Below, piece after piece: positions 26,446-33,470 of a stretch of 64,000 nt of DNA (position 1 is its first letter; each line of letters opens with the position of its first letter). The notes beneath the pieces are model-generated. The model searched no databases and was not told the origin of the DNA. It saw only the letters and a list, made by a program, of their open reading frames with translations. Source of the stretch: Herbidospora mongoliensis (GTDB taxonomy: Bacteria; Actinomycetota; Actinomycetes; Streptosporangiales; Streptosporangiaceae); NCBI RefSeq assembly GCF_001570545.1, contig NZ_BBXD01000012.1, positions 447,106-511,105 of the forward strand. The letters run 5' to 3'. The position numbers and the translations under genes were made by a program.

Positions 26446-26486
26446 GGAAATTTCCCTTGACTTTCCTGACTCACGTAACGAGTCAG
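26446..26486. repeat. Palindrome and inverted repeat at the end of the peptide gene
   Basis: GGAAATTTCC (26446-26455) is a perfect 10-bp palindrome. CTGACTC and GAGTCAG (26466-26472 and 26480-26486) form a 7-bp inverted repeat with a 7-nt loop that overlaps the peptide stop codon. They could be operator sites or an RNA hairpin. Confidence 0.5.
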
Positions 26487-26611
26487 CAGCATTCCAGGCT
26501 GTAAGGGCGCAGCGGGGACGAAGTGGCGCTTGCGGCCGTAACATTGATCCCTGCGGCGGTGATTGTCGCAACAAGGGTCGTGAAGGCGATCATGATCAGG
26601 CGGCGTCGCAC
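26483..26611 (-). CDS. Small secreted peptide precursor (42 aa), candidate signalling peptide
   Basis: The 42-residue product starts MRRRLIMIAFTTLV, has a hydrophobic core to about residue 24, and ends SSPLRPYSLECC. The layout is that of a Sec signal peptide: three Arg, ~17 apolar residues, then an ASA-type cleavage site after residue 29. That would release a 13-residue peptide, TSSPLRPYSLECC, with two C-terminal cysteines. GTG at 26611 has GGGAG 7 nt upstream. A strong intrinsic terminator lies downstream, which supports a real transcript. The start codon is 50 bp from the divergent HTH/TPR regulator. I know no family for it. A possible promoter (TTGACC, 18 nt, AAAGAT) lies at 26644-26673 on this strand. 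Confidence 0.7.
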   Translation of the reverse strand: MRRRLIMIAFTTLVATITAAGINVTAASATSSPLRPYSLECC

Positions 26612-26643
26612 GGTGGGGCTCCCGTCGGGTTAAGAGGTCCTTC

Positions 26644-26673
26644 ATCTTTCAGGGGGTGCTGGTGACCGGTCAA
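26644..26673 (-). promoter_or_regulatory. Candidate promoter of the peptide gene
   Basis: Reading leftward, TTGACC (26673-26668, 5 of 6 with the -35 consensus), an 18-nt spacer and AAAGAT (26649-26644) precede the peptide GTG by about 33 nt. The -35 lies inside the first codons of the regulator gene, so regulator binding here would directly affect the peptide promoter. Confidence 0.4.
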
Positions 26674-27954
26674 GATCTAGTGGGTCAGCGCATCAAGACC
26701 ATCCGCCGACAGCGGGGGCTCTCTCAAGCGCAGCTCGCACATCCTGAGCTGTCCGACAGCTATGTTTCCCTAATTGAGAGCGGTAAGCGTACTCCTACTC
26801 CGGCAGTTCTGGAGCTCCTGGCTCAGAAACTCGACTGTTCGCTGACTTATCTGGTCAATGGAGTAACCGCCGAGCAGATGGATGAGATCGAAGTCGGGCT
26901 GCGATTCGCCCGCCTCGCTCTGGAGAATGGCGAGGCCCAAGAGGCCCGCCGCCGCTACACCGAGCTACTGACCGACACCAGCCTCACCGGTCTGGCCCAG
27001 CTCCGCCAGGAAGCCGAATACGGCTGCGCCCTGGCGACCGAGGCGTGCGGCGACCGGGCCGAGGCGATCCGGCTCCTGAAGGGCCTGCGCGCCGACACCG
27101 AGCGGCCCATGACGGTCGAGTGGCAGGTGGCCGTCGCGGTCGCGCTCTGCCGCTGCCACCGCGACGAGGGCGAACTCGGCGAGGCCGTCCGCGTCGGCGA
27201 GGCGCTGCTCGGCGGCACCTCCCGCCCCGCCTGGACCGACGCCCTGATCGAGCTCGGCTCGACCCTGCTCTCGGTCTACCGCACCCGCGGCGACCTGCTG
27301 CGCGCCCGCAACTTCGCGTCGGAGCTGCTGTCGGCCGCCGAACTGCTCGGCACCCCCCGCGCCCTCGTGGCCGCGTCGTGGAACGCCGCGTTCGTCGCCC
27401 AGGAGACCGGCAGGGGCGAAGAAGGCATGAGCCTGCTGGAGCGGGCCATGGCCATCCAGTCCGAGAACGGCGGCGACCCCCGCAACCTGGCCCGCCTCCG
27501 GGTGGCCTACGCGACCATGATCGTGCGCACCCGCGCGACCGACGTCGAGGCCGGGCGCGACCTGCTGCTGCGGGCGCTGCGCGAGCTCGGCGAATCGTCG
27601 GCCTCCGTGCTCGACAAGGCCCGTTGCAACATCGAGCTGGCCCGTGCCGAGCTGGCCCTCGGCCGCCCCCGGGAGGCCGTTCAGCACGCCCGCACCGCCG
27701 ACGACATGCTGCGCGAGTCGAAGGGCGAACACTGGGCCGACGCGAACCTCGTCCAGGGGCAGGCGCTGCTGGTGCTCCACGAAGACGAGGAGGCCGCCGC
27801 CGCCCTGGGCAACGCCTCCGAGTCCTTCGACCCGGCCCCGATGCGCCGCCGCGCCCAGAACTGGATGACCGTCGCCGAGGCCTACGACCGCCTCCACGAC
27901 CACGACCAGAGCATCATCGCCGCCCAGAAGGCCCTCGCCTGCGTCGGTCTGTGA
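26662..27954 (+). CDS. XRE-family HTH regulator with TPR domain, RRNPP-like
   Basis: A 430-residue protein. The N-terminal XRE helix-turn-helix (~5-60) reads VGQRIKTIRRQRGLSQAQLA, SDSYVSLIESGKRTPTPAVL, ELLAQKLDCSLTYL. The remaining ~365 residues are all-helical with repeated TPR-type periodicity (ARLALENGEAQEARRRYTEL, ALVAASWNAAFVAQETGRGE, NIELARAELALGRPREAVQH). HTH plus TPR superhelix is the architecture of RRNPP receptors (Rgg, PlcR, PrgX), which bind small secreted peptides. GTG at 26662 is used because AGGGGG lies 5 nt upstream. It is divergent from the 42-residue peptide gene. TPR regulators without peptides are also common in actinobacteria, so peptide binding is inferred. Confidence 0.88.
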   Translation: MTGQDLVGQRIKTIRRQRGLSQAQLAHPELSDSYVSLIESGKRTPTPAVLELLAQKLDCSLTYLVNGVTAEQMDEIEVGLRFARLALENGEAQEARRRYTELLTDTSLTGLAQLRQEAEYGCALATEACGDRAEAIRLLKGLRADTERPMTVEWQVAVAVALCRCHRDEGELGEAVRVGEALLGGTSRPAWTDALIELGSTLLSVYRTRGDLLRARNFASELLSAAELLGTPRALVAASWNAAFVAQETGRGEEGMSLLERAMAIQSENGGDPRNLARLRVAYATMIVRTRATDVEAGRDLLLRALRELGESSASVLDKARCNIELARAELALGRPREAVQHARTADDMLRESKGEHWADANLVQGQALLVLHEDEEAAAALGNASESFDPAPMRRRAQNWMTVAEAYDRLHDHDQSIIAAQKALACVGL

Positions 27955-27972
27955 CACCACGGTAGGAATCGA

Positions 27973-28001
27973 TGGCGAGGACCAGAATCGGGTCCTCGCC
28001 A
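27973..28001 (+). terminator. Hairpin terminator after the HTH/TPR regulator
   Basis: TGGCGAGGACC and GGTCCTCGCCA form a perfect 11-bp stem with a 7-nt loop, 18 nt after the regulator stop codon. It separates the regulator from copC. Confidence 0.75.
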
Positions 28002-28077
28002 CCGGAAAAGGGCCTTTCTGCTCCCCGGAGGGCCTCACGGTGAGACCACGGCCTCGCGTCGGTAGCCTTAGGGCGCC

Positions 28078-28614
28078 ATGAAGAGTTCACCGATCGTCGC
28101 CGTTCTGGCCGTCGTCGCGGCGCTTCTTTTTCCCTCCGCGCCGGCCGCCGCGCACACCTCTCTGCGCGGGAGCGATCCTGCGGAGAACACCCAGGTCGCC
28201 GTGCTGTCCAAGGTGACGCTCGAGTTCAGCGAATCGGTCCGGTTCCCGGCCATCGTGCTGACCGGGCCCGACGGCGAGCGCTACGAGAACGGCAAGCCGC
28301 GCGTGGAGGGCCGCAGGGTGCTTCAAGACGTCGGTCCGGCGGCGGCGCTGCCTCCGGGGAAGTACACGATCGCCTATCGGGTCGTCTCCAAGGACGGGCA
28401 CCCCGTCGAAGGGGAGATCCCGTTCGCCTACGCCCCGGTGGACGCCCAGCCGTCGATCACCCAGCAGGCCGCCGTCCAGGCCGCGCCGGCCGAACCGTCG
28501 AAGGCGCCGGAGCTGGCTGAGGACAAGCAGATTCCTGCGTGGATTTGGGTGGTTATCTTCGGTATCGCCGGTATCGGGATCGGCATGGCCTTCAGTATGC
28601 GTAAGAAGCCATAA
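28078..28614 (+). CDS. copC: CopC domain copper-binding protein with C-terminal anchor
   Basis: A 178-residue exported protein. The signal peptide (~1-25, VLAVVAALLFPSAPAAA) ends right before the His that starts mature CopC proteins (AHTSLRGSDPAENTQV), a known Cu(II) ligand position. The beta-sandwich continues with VTLEFSESVRF, LPPGKYTIAYRVVSKDGHPV (second conserved His) and GEIPFAY. A Pro/Ala linker leads to a C-terminal membrane helix (IWVVIFGIAGIGIGMAF) and a basic tail. Its stop codon overlaps the ATG of the CopD-CtaG gene by 1 bp, so the two are coupled. Role: periplasmic-side copper binding and delivery. Confidence 0.93.
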   Translation: MKSSPIVAVLAVVAALLFPSAPAAAHTSLRGSDPAENTQVAVLSKVTLEFSESVRFPAIVLTGPDGERYENGKPRVEGRRVLQDVGPAAALPPGKYTIAYRVVSKDGHPVEGEIPFAYAPVDAQPSITQQAAVQAAPAEPSKAPELAEDKQIPAWIWVVIFGIAGIGIGMAFSMRKKP

Positions 28615-30641
28615 TGGCCGGATTGTCCGATGGGAAGGCCGCCCGGATGAACAGGACCGTCCGGCTCGCGATCGCGGGCGGGTGCGCCGCCGCCGGGGCG
28701 CTGGTGGTCGGCATGGTGGCGGGCGGCGCGGCCACGCCGCGGGTCATCCCGGGGCTGCCCGACGAGGGCACGCTCACCCGGTGGATGGTGCCGGTCTCCA
28801 AGCTCGGCATGGACGTCGCGGGGCTGCTCACCGTCGGGCTCCTGCTGATGGCGGCCGCGCTGCTGCCCTCCGACAAGGGGCTGCTGGGCAAGACCGCCCT
28901 CGGCTACGTCAAAGCGGCCAGCTGGGCCTCGCTGATCTGGGCCGGGGCCGCCGCGCTCAACCTGGTCTTCGGCCTGTCGCAGTCGCTCGGCCAGCCGGTC
29001 GACGTCGTGCTCGACGGCAACCAGCTGACCAGCTACGCCGGGCAGACCCCGCAGGGCATCGCGCTGACGCTCGTCGTGCTGTTCTCGGTGTCGATCGCGC
29101 TGTTCGCCCGGGGCGCCATCACCGTCGGCGCGGCCGGTGGGCTGCTGGTGTTCGCGCTGGGCACGCTGCTGCCGCCCGCGCTCACGGGACACTCGTCCAG
29201 TTCGCCCAACCACGGCCTGGCCACCACGTCGGTCGCCTTCCACCTGCTGTTCCTGGCCTTGTGGGTCGGCGGGCTCGGGCTGCTCTGCTACCACGCGCTG
29301 CGCGGCCACGACCGGCTCTCGCTCGCCGCCGACCGGTTCTCCCGCATGGCGTTCTGGTGTTTCGTCGGGGTCGGTCTGTCGGGGCTGGCGTCCGTTGCGG
29401 CCCGGATCACGTCGATCACCGTTCTCTTCACCTCCGCGTACGGGCTGATCCTGCTCCTCAAGATCGTCGCCTACTTCGTGCTGGGCGGCATCGGCTGGTG
29501 GCACCGCAAGCGCACGCTGCCCGATCTGGCCGCCGGCCGGGCGATGGCGTTCGTCAAGCTCGTCCTCGGCGAGATCATGCTGATGGCCGGGACGGTCGGC
29601 ATCGCCGTCGCGCTCGCGCAGACCGCGCCGCCGCCCCCGGACAACCTGCCCACCGACCGGGCGTTCGACCTGCTCGGCTATGTCATGCCGCCGCAGATCT
29701 CGTTCACGAACCTGCTCACGCTCTGGTGGTTCGATCTCTTCTTCGCCGTGATCGCCGCCGTCCTCGGGGGTCTGTACGCCGCGGGGGTCGTCCGCCTCGT
29801 CCGTCGCGGTGACAAGTGGCCCGTCGGGCGGTCGATCGCGTGGGGTCTCGGGGTCCTGATCCTCGTCCTGACCACCCAGACAGGCGTCGCCCGCTACGCG
29901 CCGGTGCTGTTCAGCGTCCACATGACCGAACACATGATCCTGTCGATGCTGGTGCCGATCTTCCTGGTGCTCGGCGCCCCGGTGACGCTGGCGCTCCGGG
30001 CTCTGAAGCCGGCCGTCCGGCGGGGCGACCGGGGGCCGCGCGAGTGGATCACCGTCATCCTGCACAGCCGGGTCGCCAAGTTCGTCGCCCACCCGGCGAT
30101 CGCGACGGCGCTGTTCGTCGTGTCGACGTACGCGCTCTATTTCACCCCGCTGTTCGCCTCGGCCATGGAGGAGCACCTCGGGCACATCGCCATGTCGCTG
30201 CACTTCCTGCTGACCGGGACGCTGTTCTTCTGGGTGATCGTCGGGGTCGACCCGGCGCCGAACAAGCTGCCCTACTTCGGCCGGCTGCTCCTGCTGTTCG
30301 TGACGATGCCCTTCCACGCGTTCTTCGCCATGGCGATCATGAGCATGGGCAGCGTCCTGGCCGCCGACTGGTATGACCAGCTCGGCCGGACCTGGGGGGC
30401 ATCGTCGCTGTCCGACCAGAACACCGGTGGCGCCATCGCCTGGGGCTTCGGCGAGATCCCCACGCTGATCGTGCTGATCGCGCTGGCCATCCAGTGGTGG
30501 CGGGCCGACGAGCGGATCGCGAAGCGGCAGGACCGCAAGGCCGACCTGATCGCGGCCCGGACGGGCGGCTCCGGGGACAACGAGCTCGATGAATACAACG
30601 ACTATCTGGCGAAGCTCAACAAGCGCGATCAAAAGCGGTAA
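28614..30641 (+). CDS. copD: CopD copper importer fused to CtaG-type cytochrome oxidase assembly domain
   Basis: A 675-residue polytopic membrane protein. The N-terminal half is CopD-like (helices ~20-330; TGHSSSSPNHGLATTSVAFH, FLALWVGGLGLLCYHALRGH, AARITSITVLFTSAYGLIL). The C-terminal half (~345-640) is the caa3_CtaG domain (RYAPVLFSVHMTEHMILSML, MEEHLGHIAMSLHFLLTGTL, VTMPFHAFFAMAIMSMGSVL, GEIPTLIVLIALAIQWWRAD). Conserved His residues in both halves suit copper handling. CopC upstream supports copper import for oxidase assembly. The fusion is common in actinobacteria. The tail is charged and cytoplasmic. Confidence 0.93.
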   Translation: MAGLSDGKAARMNRTVRLAIAGGCAAAGALVVGMVAGGAATPRVIPGLPDEGTLTRWMVPVSKLGMDVAGLLTVGLLLMAAALLPSDKGLLGKTALGYVKAASWASLIWAGAAALNLVFGLSQSLGQPVDVVLDGNQLTSYAGQTPQGIALTLVVLFSVSIALFARGAITVGAAGGLLVFALGTLLPPALTGHSSSSPNHGLATTSVAFHLLFLALWVGGLGLLCYHALRGHDRLSLAADRFSRMAFWCFVGVGLSGLASVAARITSITVLFTSAYGLILLLKIVAYFVLGGIGWWHRKRTLPDLAAGRAMAFVKLVLGEIMLMAGTVGIAVALAQTAPPPPDNLPTDRAFDLLGYVMPPQISFTNLLTLWWFDLFFAVIAAVLGGLYAAGVVRLVRRGDKWPVGRSIAWGLGVLILVLTTQTGVARYAPVLFSVHMTEHMILSMLVPIFLVLGAPVTLALRALKPAVRRGDRGPREWITVILHSRVAKFVAHPAIATALFVVSTYALYFTPLFASAMEEHLGHIAMSLHFLLTGTLFFWVIVGVDPAPNKLPYFGRLLLLFVTMPFHAFFAMAIMSMGSVLAADWYDQLGRTWGASSLSDQNTGGAIAWGFGEIPTLIVLIALAIQWWRADERIAKRQDRKADLIAARTGGSGDNELDEYNDYLAKLNKRDQKR

Positions 30642-30676
30642 AGGCTTCTCAGCCCGCGTTTCCGGGCATCATCTTC

Positions 30677-30693
30677 AGGGTTCGGCAAACCCT
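30677..30693 (+). terminator. Weak hairpin downstream of copD
   Basis: AGGGTT and AACCCT form a 6-bp stem with a 5-nt loop, about 36 nt after the copD stop. Termination is plausible but the stem is short. Confidence 0.35.
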
Positions 30694-30765
30694 AAGCAAA
30701 CGGCAACCGTTCCTTGAGCATCACCCGTTAGCGTCGCCGGTGAAGATCAGGGGAGTTGGAGAGCT

Positions 30766-31185
30766 TTGTCCGAGGAACTGCGGCTGCGCGAGGGCACCGG
30801 GCTGAAGCCCGCCCTCGAGGGATACCTGAGCGACTGGTCGGTCAGAACCGGCATCGCGGTCGAGACGTGGGCGCTGCCCGACGCACCGCTCCCGCCCGCC
30901 GTCGTGCGCGGCGTCTACGCCGTCGTCACCGAGGCGCTCACCAACGTCGAACGCCACAGCGGCGCACGCCACGTGGCCATCGCCATCACGGTCGGCCCCA
31001 CCGGCCTCCGCATGACGATCAGCGACGAGGGCGTCGGCTTCTCCGAAGGCACCACGGGCCGGGGCCTGACCACGATGAAGGCCAACTTCGTGGAGATCGG
31101 CGGCACGCTGTCGATCAACAGCGTCCTGGGCTCCGGGACCACGCTGAGCGGGGTCGTCCCGAAACGAGCACTCAGGGGAGCGTAG
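30766..31185 (+). CDS. Stand-alone HATPase_c protein (kinase catalytic domain only)
   Basis: A 139-residue protein holding only the ATP-binding half of a NarL-family histidine kinase: N-box VVTEALTNVERHSGARHVAI, G1 ISDEGVGFSEG, G2 GRGLTTMKANFVEIGGTLSI and GSGTTLSGVVP. The short N-terminus (LREGTGLKPALEGYLSDWSV) resembles the end of a HisKA_3 helix pair, but the phospho-acceptor His motif is missing. TTG start with GGAG 4 nt upstream. It could be a kinase remnant, an anti-sigma-like ATPase or a partner kinase subunit. It is monocistronic, with no response regulator nearby. Confidence 0.75.
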   Translation: MSEELRLREGTGLKPALEGYLSDWSVRTGIAVETWALPDAPLPPAVVRGVYAVVTEALTNVERHSGARHVAIAITVGPTGLRMTISDEGVGFSEGTTGRGLTTMKANFVEIGGTLSINSVLGSGTTLSGVVPKRALRGA

Positions 31186-31252
31186 TTTCTCGGCGGGCCT
31201 TCAGGGGAGCCACGAGGATCTTCGGCCGCCTCACCGGAGCAAGCCGATGAAG

Positions 31253-31283
31253 GGCCCGGCGTCCGCAGGGAATGCGCCGGGCC
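31253..31283. terminator. Convergent hairpin between the HATPase gene and map
   Basis: GGCCCGGCG and CGCCGGGCC form a 9-bp stem around a 13-nt loop, 8 nt past the map stop codon and 68 nt past the HATPase stop. It can serve both strands. Confidence 0.5.
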
Positions 31284-31290
31284 GGGCGGG

Positions 31291-32139
31291 CTAGGGAAGC
31301 GTGAGGATTTCCACGCCCGTGTCGGTGACCACCACGGTGTGCTCGAACTGGGCGGTGCGCTTGCGGTCCTTGGTCACGGCGGTCCAGCCGTCGGACCAGA
31401 CGTCGTAGTCGATCGTGCCGAGGGTCAGCATCGGCTCGATGGTGAAGGTCATGCCCGGGACCAGGGTCACCGCGAGCGACGGGTCGTCGTAGTGGGGGAC
31501 GATCAGGCCGCTGTGGAAGGAGTAGGCGATGCCGTGGCCGGTGAAGTCGCGGACCACGCCGTAGCCGAACCGCTTCGCGTAGGCCTCGATCACGCGGCCG
31601 ACGATGTTGAGCTGCCGGCCGGGGGCCACGGCCTTGATCGCGCGGTGGGTGGCCTCGCGGGTGCGCTCGACGAGCAGGCGCGACTCCTCGTCGACGTCGC
31701 CGACCAGGAAGGTCGCGTCGGTGTCGCCGTGGACGCCGCCGATGAAGGCGGTGATGTCGATGTTGATGATGTCGCCGTCGTTCAGGACGGTGTCGTCGGG
31801 GATGCCGTGGCAGATGACCTCGTTGAGCGAGGTGCACAGCGACTTGGGGTAGCCGCGGTAGCCGAGGGTCGAGGGGTAGGCGTCGTGGTCGAGCAGGAAC
31901 TCGTGGCCGATGCGGTCGAGTTCGTCGGTGGTCACACCCGGCACGCAGTGCTTGCCGACCTCTTCCAGCGCCTGGGCGGCGATGCGCCCGGCGACCCGCA
32001 TCTTCTCGATCGTCTCAGGGGTCTGCACGTCTGACGCGCCACGTTTCGGCTCCTTTTTCCCCACGTATTCCGGACGCTCGATGTGCGCGGGAACCTTGCG
32101 GGTGGGCGAGATCCGCCCGGGCCGGAGCAGTGTCGTCAT
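31291..32139 (-). CDS. map: Type I methionine aminopeptidase
   Basis: A 282-residue cytosolic enzyme that removes the initiator Met. The pita-bread metal ligands are visible: Asp in [11 protein letters not shown], Asp in [14 protein letters not shown], His in [12 protein letters not shown], Glu in [10 protein letters not shown] and Glu in [12 protein letters not shown]. The substrate His is in [11 protein letters not shown]. An N-terminal extension of ~35 residues ([20 protein letters not shown]) contains a [13 protein letters not shown] segment typical of the longer actinobacterial Map. ATG at 32139 opens this extension. The small Cys/His protein gene diverges from it 34 bp away. Confidence 0.96.
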   Translation of the reverse strand: MTTLLRPGRISPTRKVPAHIERPEYVGKKEPKRGASDVQTPETIEKMRVAGRIAAQALEEVGKHCVPGVTTDELDRIGHEFLLDHDAYPSTLGYRGYPKSLCTSLNEVICHGIPDDTVLNDGDIINIDITAFIGGVHGDTDATFLVGDVDEESRLLVERTREATHRAIKAVAPGRQLNIVGRVIEAYAKRFGYGVVRDFTGHGIAYSFHSGLIVPHYDDPSLAVTLVPGMTFTIEPMLTLGTIDYDVWSDGWTAVTKDRKRTAQFEHTVVVTDTGVEILTLP

Positions 32140-32173
32140 GCGCGCAAGTCTATGTGCGCGCGGACGGGGCAAG

Positions 32174-32371
32174 ATGGCCGATGTGAGCGAGCAAAGCGGA
32201 CACTGGTGGTTCTGTCTCAAGCACATGCGGGTCGAGGGCGAGCAGGGGTGCCCCAACAAGGATCGCATGGGCCCCTACGACACGGAGGCCGAGGCGTCCA
32301 ACGCGCTGGCGACGGCCTCGGCCCGCAACAAGTCCTGGAAAGACCAGGACAAGGACTGGGACGACGACTAA
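32174..32371 (+). CDS. Small conserved Cys/His protein (65 aa)
   Basis: A 65-residue soluble protein with [39 protein letters not shown] and an acidic C-terminus (DKDWDDD). The CxxH...C spacing (FCLKH, GCPN) hints at a metal site. I recognise it as a small conserved actinobacterial protein often found beside map, without known function. ATG at 32174 has GGGG a few nt upstream; a GTG three codons later is an alternative start. It is divergent from map. Confidence 0.75.
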   Translation: MADVSEQSGHWWFCLKHMRVEGEQGCPNKDRMGPYDTEAEASNALATASARNKSWKDQDKDWDDD

Positions 32372-32424
32372 CCCTTTCGAAAGATCAAATCCTCTTTCTC
32401 CACCTCGTCGCGGGGCGCGGCCGG

Positions 32425-32511
32425 CGCGGCCGGTTGGCGCCGGGTACGGCGGCCGGCCGGGGTGCGGCGGGCGGTGCCAGGGTGGGCGGAGCCGTAACGG
32501 AAGAAAGCTTT
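32425..32511 (+). repeat. Dispersed intergenic repeat, copy A
   Basis: About 87 bp containing CGGTTGGCGCCGGGTACGGC, then GGGCGGTGCC and the core GGCGGAGCCGTAACGGA followed by AGAAAG. The same order of blocks recurs at 41945-42022 (same strand) and 41650-41735 (opposite strand). It lies between convergent gene ends and abuts the stop codon of the cyclase-family gene. Confidence 0.75.
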
Positions 32512-33140
32512 CAGAGCACCGCGTAGGCCCGTACCGGGAAGGTGCCCATCCCCACGACCAGTGGTGGTGCCGCGTGGAAGCGGAAGCCCGCCGGCGGGAG
32601 CGCGCCCAGGTTGGTGAGGTGCTCCACGATCGGGATGCCCGCCGCGAGCAGGGTCGTGTGGGCCGGGCGGTCGCCCTTCGGGGGCGTGGCGTCGATGTTG
32701 AGTGAGTCGATGCCCACCAGGACCGCGCCCCGGGCGACGAGCGCGGCGGCCGTTTCGCCGGTGATGGACGGATGCCCGGTGAAGTAGGCCTCGGTGCCCC
32801 AGTGTGTGTCCCAGCCCGTGTGGAACAGCACGGCCTTGCCCGCGACGTCGAGATCGTCGGGCAGGTCGGTGCCGTCGACGACCACGCCGTCGAGGTTCGC
32901 CAGTTTCTCCAGCGGCAGGCCCGACAGGTCGGCGCCGTCGGGGAAGCGGTGGTTGGGGCTGTCGAGGTAGGTCCCGGTGTTGGCCGCCATGGTGATGGTG
33001 CCGATGAAGAACTCGGTCCCCTCGGCGTAGAGGTCGCGGGAGGCCTCCCGGCTCAGGTGGACGCCCAGGACCGGCCCCGGGATGCCCGGATAGGTCGTCA
33101 TCCCTTCGATGACGGGATGGCTGAGTTCGATGAGGGTCAT
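32511..33140 (-). CDS. Cyclase/kynurenine-formamidase-like family protein with altered metal motif
   Basis: A 209-residue protein of the cyclase (PF04199) fold. It starts LIELSHPVIEGMTTYPGIPG. The diagnostic HxGTHxDxPxH zinc motif appears as NTGTYLDSPNH, so the first His is Asn and the second is Tyr, while Asp and the last His remain. Further family blocks are VLFHTGWDTHWGTEAYF, VGIDSLNIDATPPKGDRPAH and LLAAGIPIVEHLTNL. With two ligands changed, canonical formamidase activity is doubtful. It overlaps the small membrane protein gene by 4 bp (ATGA); the divergent LysR gene probably controls both. Confidence 0.85.
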   Translation of the reverse strand: MTLIELSHPVIEGMTTYPGIPGPVLGVHLSREASRDLYAEGTEFFIGTITMAANTGTYLDSPNHRFPDGADLSGLPLEKLANLDGVVVDGTDLPDDLDVAGKAVLFHTGWDTHWGTEAYFTGHPSITGETAAALVARGAVLVGIDSLNIDATPPKGDRPAHTTLLAAGIPIVEHLTNLGALPPAGFRFHAAPPLVVGMGTFPVRAYAVL

Positions 33141-33394
33141 GGTGTCCGGGCTGCCTTTCGCGCGACGAATCGGCCGACGGTGAACACGCCGATGGCGGTC
33201 CACACGATATTGAGGATCGCAGAGGGCCAGGCTCCGTGATATCCGCTGTTGACCGCCAGGGCGAGCGCGCCGCCGAGGTTGATGGCCTGGTAGGCGAGGC
33301 TGTCCCCGGTCATTTTCGCGGTGGAGACCAGGCCGTAGGCGATGAGGAGGGCGATCGCGCCGAGTGTGCCGATCACCGTGATGAACGTAGACAT
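33137..33394 (-). CDS. Small three-helix membrane protein, CBU_0592-like
   Basis: An 85-residue membrane protein with three predicted helices (VIGTLGAIALLIAYGLVS, AINLGGALALAVNSGYHGAW, ILNIVWTAIGVFTVG) and a basic C-terminus (RFVARKAART). The pattern YQAINLGGA and WPSAILNIVW matches what I know of the CBU_0592 family, which has no known function. ATG at 33394 follows a GGGG ribosome site. It is translationally coupled to the downstream cyclase-family gene and divergent from LysR. Confidence 0.75.
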   Translation of the reverse strand: MSTFITVIGTLGAIALLIAYGLVSTAKMTGDSLAYQAINLGGALALAVNSGYHGAWPSAILNIVWTAIGVFTVGRFVARKAARTP

Positions 33395-33470
33395 TTGCCC
33401 CTTATGTTCGCGGTATGTCCATTTGAAGGGCAAGTGAAGAAAACTAAAGCCGGACATTAAGGTGTGCTTC

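Noticed and set aside
33395..33470. TTGCCC ... GGGCAA as a LysR operator
   Set aside because: Arms are 6 bp and about 27 bp apart, with no T-N11-A palindrome I trust.
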